A stretch of DNA of 64,000 bases from Ruegeria sp. HKCCD4315 (GTDB taxonomy: Bacteria > Pseudomonadota > Alphaproteobacteria > Rhodobacterales > Rhodobacteraceae). A model generated the notes under the pieces. It worked only from the letters and a program-made list of their open reading frames with translations. It searched no databases and was not told where the DNA came from. Below, one piece after another: positions 61,372-64,000 of this stretch (position 1 is the first letter of the stretch; each line of letters begins with the position of its first letter). The DNA lies in contig NZ_WVRN01000004.1 of NCBI RefSeq assembly GCF_013112245.1, positions 13,131 through 77,130 of the forward strand, written 5' to 3'. The position numbers and the translations under genes are program-made.

Positions 61372-62253
61372 ATGGCGATACATAATCACTTATTATCACA
61401 GATAAAAATAGGTTCAGGCGACTTTGTCGTTGATGTCGGAGGCGGGCACCGCCCCTTTCACCGTGCCGATCTTGTGGTGGAAAAGTTCCCGTTTGATTCT
61501 GACCTGCACCGCAGCCAGCCGGTTATGTTTCCAGATGCGCCTTTAGTTATTGCCAGCGCCGAAAACCTGCCGATTGCGGACCAGTCCTGCGATTTGTTAT
61601 TTTCGTCTCATTGCATCGAACATCTGCCGGATCCGCCGCAGTTTATCGAAGAAATCAAGCGCTGCGCAAAATCCGTTTACCTCGAGTTCCCATCCCGTAG
61701 GCTCGAGATGATGTTCGCTTGGAACTTTCATCCGTGGCTCATTGAGGTCGAGGGCACCCGGCTTATCTGTTATCGAAACGATGTGCCCCAGTTCTTTGGC
61801 GACATGTTCCATAAGGAGTATGATGCTGCGATCGGGGCTTGGGGTGAATTGCATCACGAAGAGCTGAACACATCACTGTATTGCAATACCTCAGAGCTTG
61901 AATGCGTAATTTCCGAGGAAACCGCGATTGAGATGCTGGTCCGAACCTCTCCACGAGGACAAGACAGGGTCAATATGTCATTGCCTGTCAGTCGCCCTCG
62001 CTATTCGTTAAGGCATGTACTCGCTCTGGCAGCTCAAAGTTATTTGCCAAGATCTGTATATGACTGGCTGCAAAAACCGCGTCGTTTTAAAACAACACCC
62101 ACCGATCTGAGTTTGGATATCCTCCCAAACCTGAGATGCCTGGAATGTAATAAATCGGATTTGGCTCCGAAGAATGAGACGCTCGTTTGCTCTTGCGGCG
62201 CAATCTATGCCCGTGATCGTGGCGTGCTTGATTTCGATCACATATTGCATTGA
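61372..62253 (+). CDS. SAM-dependent methyltransferase with C-terminal zinc-ribbon-like part
   Basis: A 293-residue protein: the SAM-binding motif VVDVGGGHRPFHRAD, then SAENLPIADQSCDLLFSSHCIEHLPDPPQFIEEI as in class I methyltransferases. The C-terminus has LRCLECNKSDLAPKNETLVCSCGAIYARDRGVLDF, a four-Cys Trm112-like segment often attached to such enzymes. It may methylate a sugar of the polymer. ATG 61372 has AGG eight bases before it and starts just before the domain. It stands alone, between a divergent GT39-like gene and a convergent acyltransferase gene. Confidence 0.84.
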   Translation: MAIHNHLLSQIKIGSGDFVVDVGGGHRPFHRADLVVEKFPFDSDLHRSQPVMFPDAPLVIASAENLPIADQSCDLLFSSHCIEHLPDPPQFIEEIKRCAKSVYLEFPSRRLEMMFAWNFHPWLIEVEGTRLICYRNDVPQFFGDMFHKEYDAAIGAWGELHHEELNTSLYCNTSELECVISEETAIEMLVRTSPRGQDRVNMSLPVSRPRYSLRHVLALAAQSYLPRSVYDWLQKPRRFKTTPTDLSLDILPNLRCLECNKSDLAPKNETLVCSCGAIYARDRGVLDFDHILH

Positions 62254-62319
62254 CGTTTCGTCGCGAAAGACAAAGCGGAGGCGCGTTCACTCTATGATAA
62301 GCCTACGATACCCGGACCA

Positions 62320-63372
62320 TCATGTGTTGCGGGTGAATGCGGCATGGGTGCGGGTCAGAGCAGCATTGGAGGTTTTAATCAGCAGCGTTTCGACCTTGAG
62401 GTAATAGAGATGCGCGACGGCGAGGTTGATGAGAAACAACACTATAACAAGTGTCATAAATATCAGATAGTTAAGGTTACTGCTGGTGGGCAGCATATAC
62501 ACAAGGGCCGGGATCAGGATCGCATGCAGCAGGTACAGCGCATAAGATGAATCGCCCAGAGGACTTAATCCATGAAACAGTTTCAGTCCCCGTTTGTTGC
62601 GTTCCAGTACGACCACTCCGGCCACCAGGAAGAAGCTGGGCACCCCCCAAAGCACAACGGCGGGATAGCGGTGGTAATCCAGCACAAGACTGGCTGCAAA
62701 CCCCAGAAGCGCAACGACTACCATGGCTGCGCCTTGCCAGGCGGGCAGGGGGCGGGGCCGTGTCGCCATCATGCCAAGCAAGGCTCCTGCCGCAAACTCC
62801 AACAGCAGAGCGCTGGTCATCAGTCTTGGCAGACCAAAGGCCGTCTCGCTTGAGGGGGACCAGAAAACACCAATGGCGGCGCTGATCAGAAACAGAACGC
62901 TCAGCCAGATGACCCGTTGCAACAGAGGGATGCGCAACGCGATCAGCACCGCAAAAATGGCGTAGAAATAGACCTCATAGGCCAATGTCCATCCGACATC
63001 GATCAGGGCGCTGGCGCCATTTGGCAAAAGCAGCACGGATCCAATCCAGATCGTGGCCTGATCGGGAATCGCACGGCCTGTGAGAAGGGCCAGAGGAATG
63101 CCGATACACGCCACCAGCCAGTAAGATGGATAGACCCGTGAAAACCGTTTGCGTAAAAAACGTGTCCAATCGCCGTTATTGTCCTGGTTTGTCCACATCA
63201 TGATGAAACCGCTGACAACAAAAAAGATATGGACACCGGATGCACCGAGGCCGGCAATATAGGTTGTATTCGGCAACGAAACGCCGAGGCTTTGATGCAG
63301 CCAAATTACGCAGTGGTAAAGAGCAACGGCAGAGGCGGCAATCGCCCGAAGCGCCTGAATGGAATGAAGCAC
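62320..63372 (-). CDS. acyltransferase family 3 membrane protein
   Basis: A 350-residue O-acyltransferase with about ten membrane segments; LHSIQALRAIAASAVALYHCVIWL holds the family's His, and GVHIFFVVSGFIMMWTNQ plus RFLRKRFSRVYPSYWLV the conserved loop. It is the second such enzyme of the window, different from that at 8966-10066. It should acylate polysaccharide sugars at the inner membrane. It starts with ATG 63372; upstream lies a 400-base non-coding stretch. Confidence 0.88.
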   Translation of the reverse strand: MLHSIQALRAIAASAVALYHCVIWLHQSLGVSLPNTTYIAGLGASGVHIFFVVSGFIMMWTNQDNNGDWTRFLRKRFSRVYPSYWLVACIGIPLALLTGRAIPDQATIWIGSVLLLPNGASALIDVGWTLAYEVYFYAIFAVLIALRIPLLQRVIWLSVLFLISAAIGVFWSPSSETAFGLPRLMTSALLLEFAAGALLGMMATRPRPLPAWQGAAMVVVALLGFAASLVLDYHRYPAVVLWGVPSFFLVAGVVVLERNKRGLKLFHGLSPLGDSSYALYLLHAILIPALVYMLPTSSNLNYLIFMTLVIVLFLINLAVAHLYYLKVETLLIKTSNAALTRTHAAFTRNT

Positions 63373-63773
63373 TGGTAAAACCTGAACACTGAAACTGCCA
63401 ACAGCCTAGGGGACCGCAGCAAATTTCGTCAAGCTCTTCGCCGATGCCAGAAAGGGCGGCCAAAGACCCGCTGCTATCCGGGATTAAGGGGCCTGACCCG
63501 CAGCTCATTCATGACAGCTGTCTTTTCAGTTGCTATGAACATGCTGTGTTAAAACGGGTTTTGAGCAGATGCAGATTGAACAGATGATCCCGTCGGGCGT
63601 TTTGATCCTGACCGTGCCCGCAGGGAACAGGTTTAGCCGAAGAAGAAGGACTGTGTGAGCCGGTTGCAGCGTCTATCGCCGAGAGCCGGTCAGGTACGAT
63701 TGATTTCAACCCCGTCGACGGATCGCTTGTCCGGGTTCGACGGTCTGATTGAGAAAAGGGTAAAAGCGGATCA
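63373..63773. promoter_or_regulatory. divergent intergenic region
   Basis: These 401 bases separate the acyltransferase gene from the gene beginning at 63774 and must contain their promoters. No strong repeat or hairpin was found, and short frames show no family features. Confidence 0.45.
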
Positions 63774-64000
63774 ATGAAGAGTGATGACACAAAATACTTG
63801 CTTATTTGCAATACGTCGGATGGTCTGATCGCTCAGCTCAACGGCATTGTCGTTCAATTGCAGTTTGCGCGCCGGATGGGAATGACGCCGATCATCTATC
63901 TACATCAGAGAAGCTATATGTTTGGCGGTCCAAACCCGTATTTCGACGCCGAACACGGACCCAATGTCTGGGATTATTACTATGAACCCGTTGGGGTGTC
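63774..64000 (+). CDS. N-terminal part of an unidentified protein (truncated by window end)
   Basis: The 75 visible residues begin with KYLLICNTSDGLIAQLNGIVVQLQFARRMG and MTPIIYLHQRSYMFGG, followed by GPNVWDYYYEPVG. The alternation of a strand, a glycine/asparagine loop and a helix looks like the start of a GT-B type fold, and the VWDYYYEP segment recalls fucosyltransferase-like proteins, but this is only an impression. Purine-rich GAGAAAAGGG lies upstream of ATG 63774. The frame stays open to the end of the window. Confidence 0.6.
   Translation, partial: MKSDDTKYLLICNTSDGLIAQLNGIVVQLQFARRMGMTPIIYLHQRSYMFGGPNPYFDAEHGPNVWDYYYEPVGV

Noticed and set aside
1..64000. tRNA, rRNA, CRISPR arrays, integrase or prophage genes
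   Set aside because: None could be recognised on either strand by inspection.

Overview
The window reads as part of an extrachromosomal replicon (plasmid or chromid) of a marine alphaproteobacterium of the roseobacter group (Rhodobacteraceae). Three things point there: a RepA-type replication initiator with its own iteron origin beside parA and parB (49.0-52.9 kb), an exosortase of the XrtD type with a matching VPLPA-CTERM substrate, and a G+C-rich, densely packed gene style with many ATGA/GTGA overlaps. This assignment is inferred from gene families; no database search was possible.

Nearly everything outside the replicon core makes, modifies or exports a surface polysaccharide. 0-8.6 kb: the end of an O-antigen-ligase-like protein, then a minus-strand operon (deacetylase, FemAB-like acyltransferase, sulfotransferase, GT2, Wzx-like flippase) diverging from an AlgD-like GDP-mannose dehydrogenase and a GT4. 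9.0-22.7 kb: the exosortase/EPS core. The minus-strand arm holds an acyltransferase, an XrtD-EpsI fusion, an outer-membrane barrel, a short Wza-like protein, a TPR lipoprotein and the initiating phosphoglycosyl transferase. The plus-strand arm holds an ExeA-like ATPase, Wzz, a BY-kinase and a GT2. The arms diverge from one roughly 670 bp control region carrying a perfect operator-like inverted repeat. The VPLPA-CTERM protein lies convergent to the plus arm across a bidirectional terminator. 23.5-48.5 kb: sugar-building and transfer genes, including two UGM-like flavoproteins, a PepSY membrane protein, a DPM1-like GT2 with a UPF0104 membrane protein, deacetylase, epimerases, a GMC-like oxidoreductase, several GT4/GT2 enzymes, a UDP-HexNAc dehydrogenase, an HAD-UbiA fusion and a small SMR-like transporter.

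48.8-52.9 kb is the replication and partition core: repA, a DnaA box, three 22-bp-spaced iterons, an A/T-rich stretch, parA and parB, with three parS-like 16-bp palindromes following parA, following parB, and at 56.03 kb. 53-61 kb is mosaic. A visibly A/T-richer two-gene insert (GT87 and GT2-GtrA) is bracketed by inverted copies of a 73-bp hairpin element. Next come a C-terminal remnant of a GT39-like gene, a parS-like site, a gtrA-gtrB/gtrII-like module, and the intact GT39-like gene whose 3' end matches the remnant. 61-64 kb ends with a methyltransferase, another acyltransferase and the start of an unidentified gene.

Taken together, the plasmid seems to carry a complete Wzx/Wzy-type acidic exopolysaccharide system tied to an exosortase protein-sorting system. 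Around the replicon itself sits a periplasmic decoration module of the polyprenyl-phosphate-sugar and GT-C type. No transcriptional regulator, transposase, tRNA, rRNA or CRISPR array was recognised in the window.
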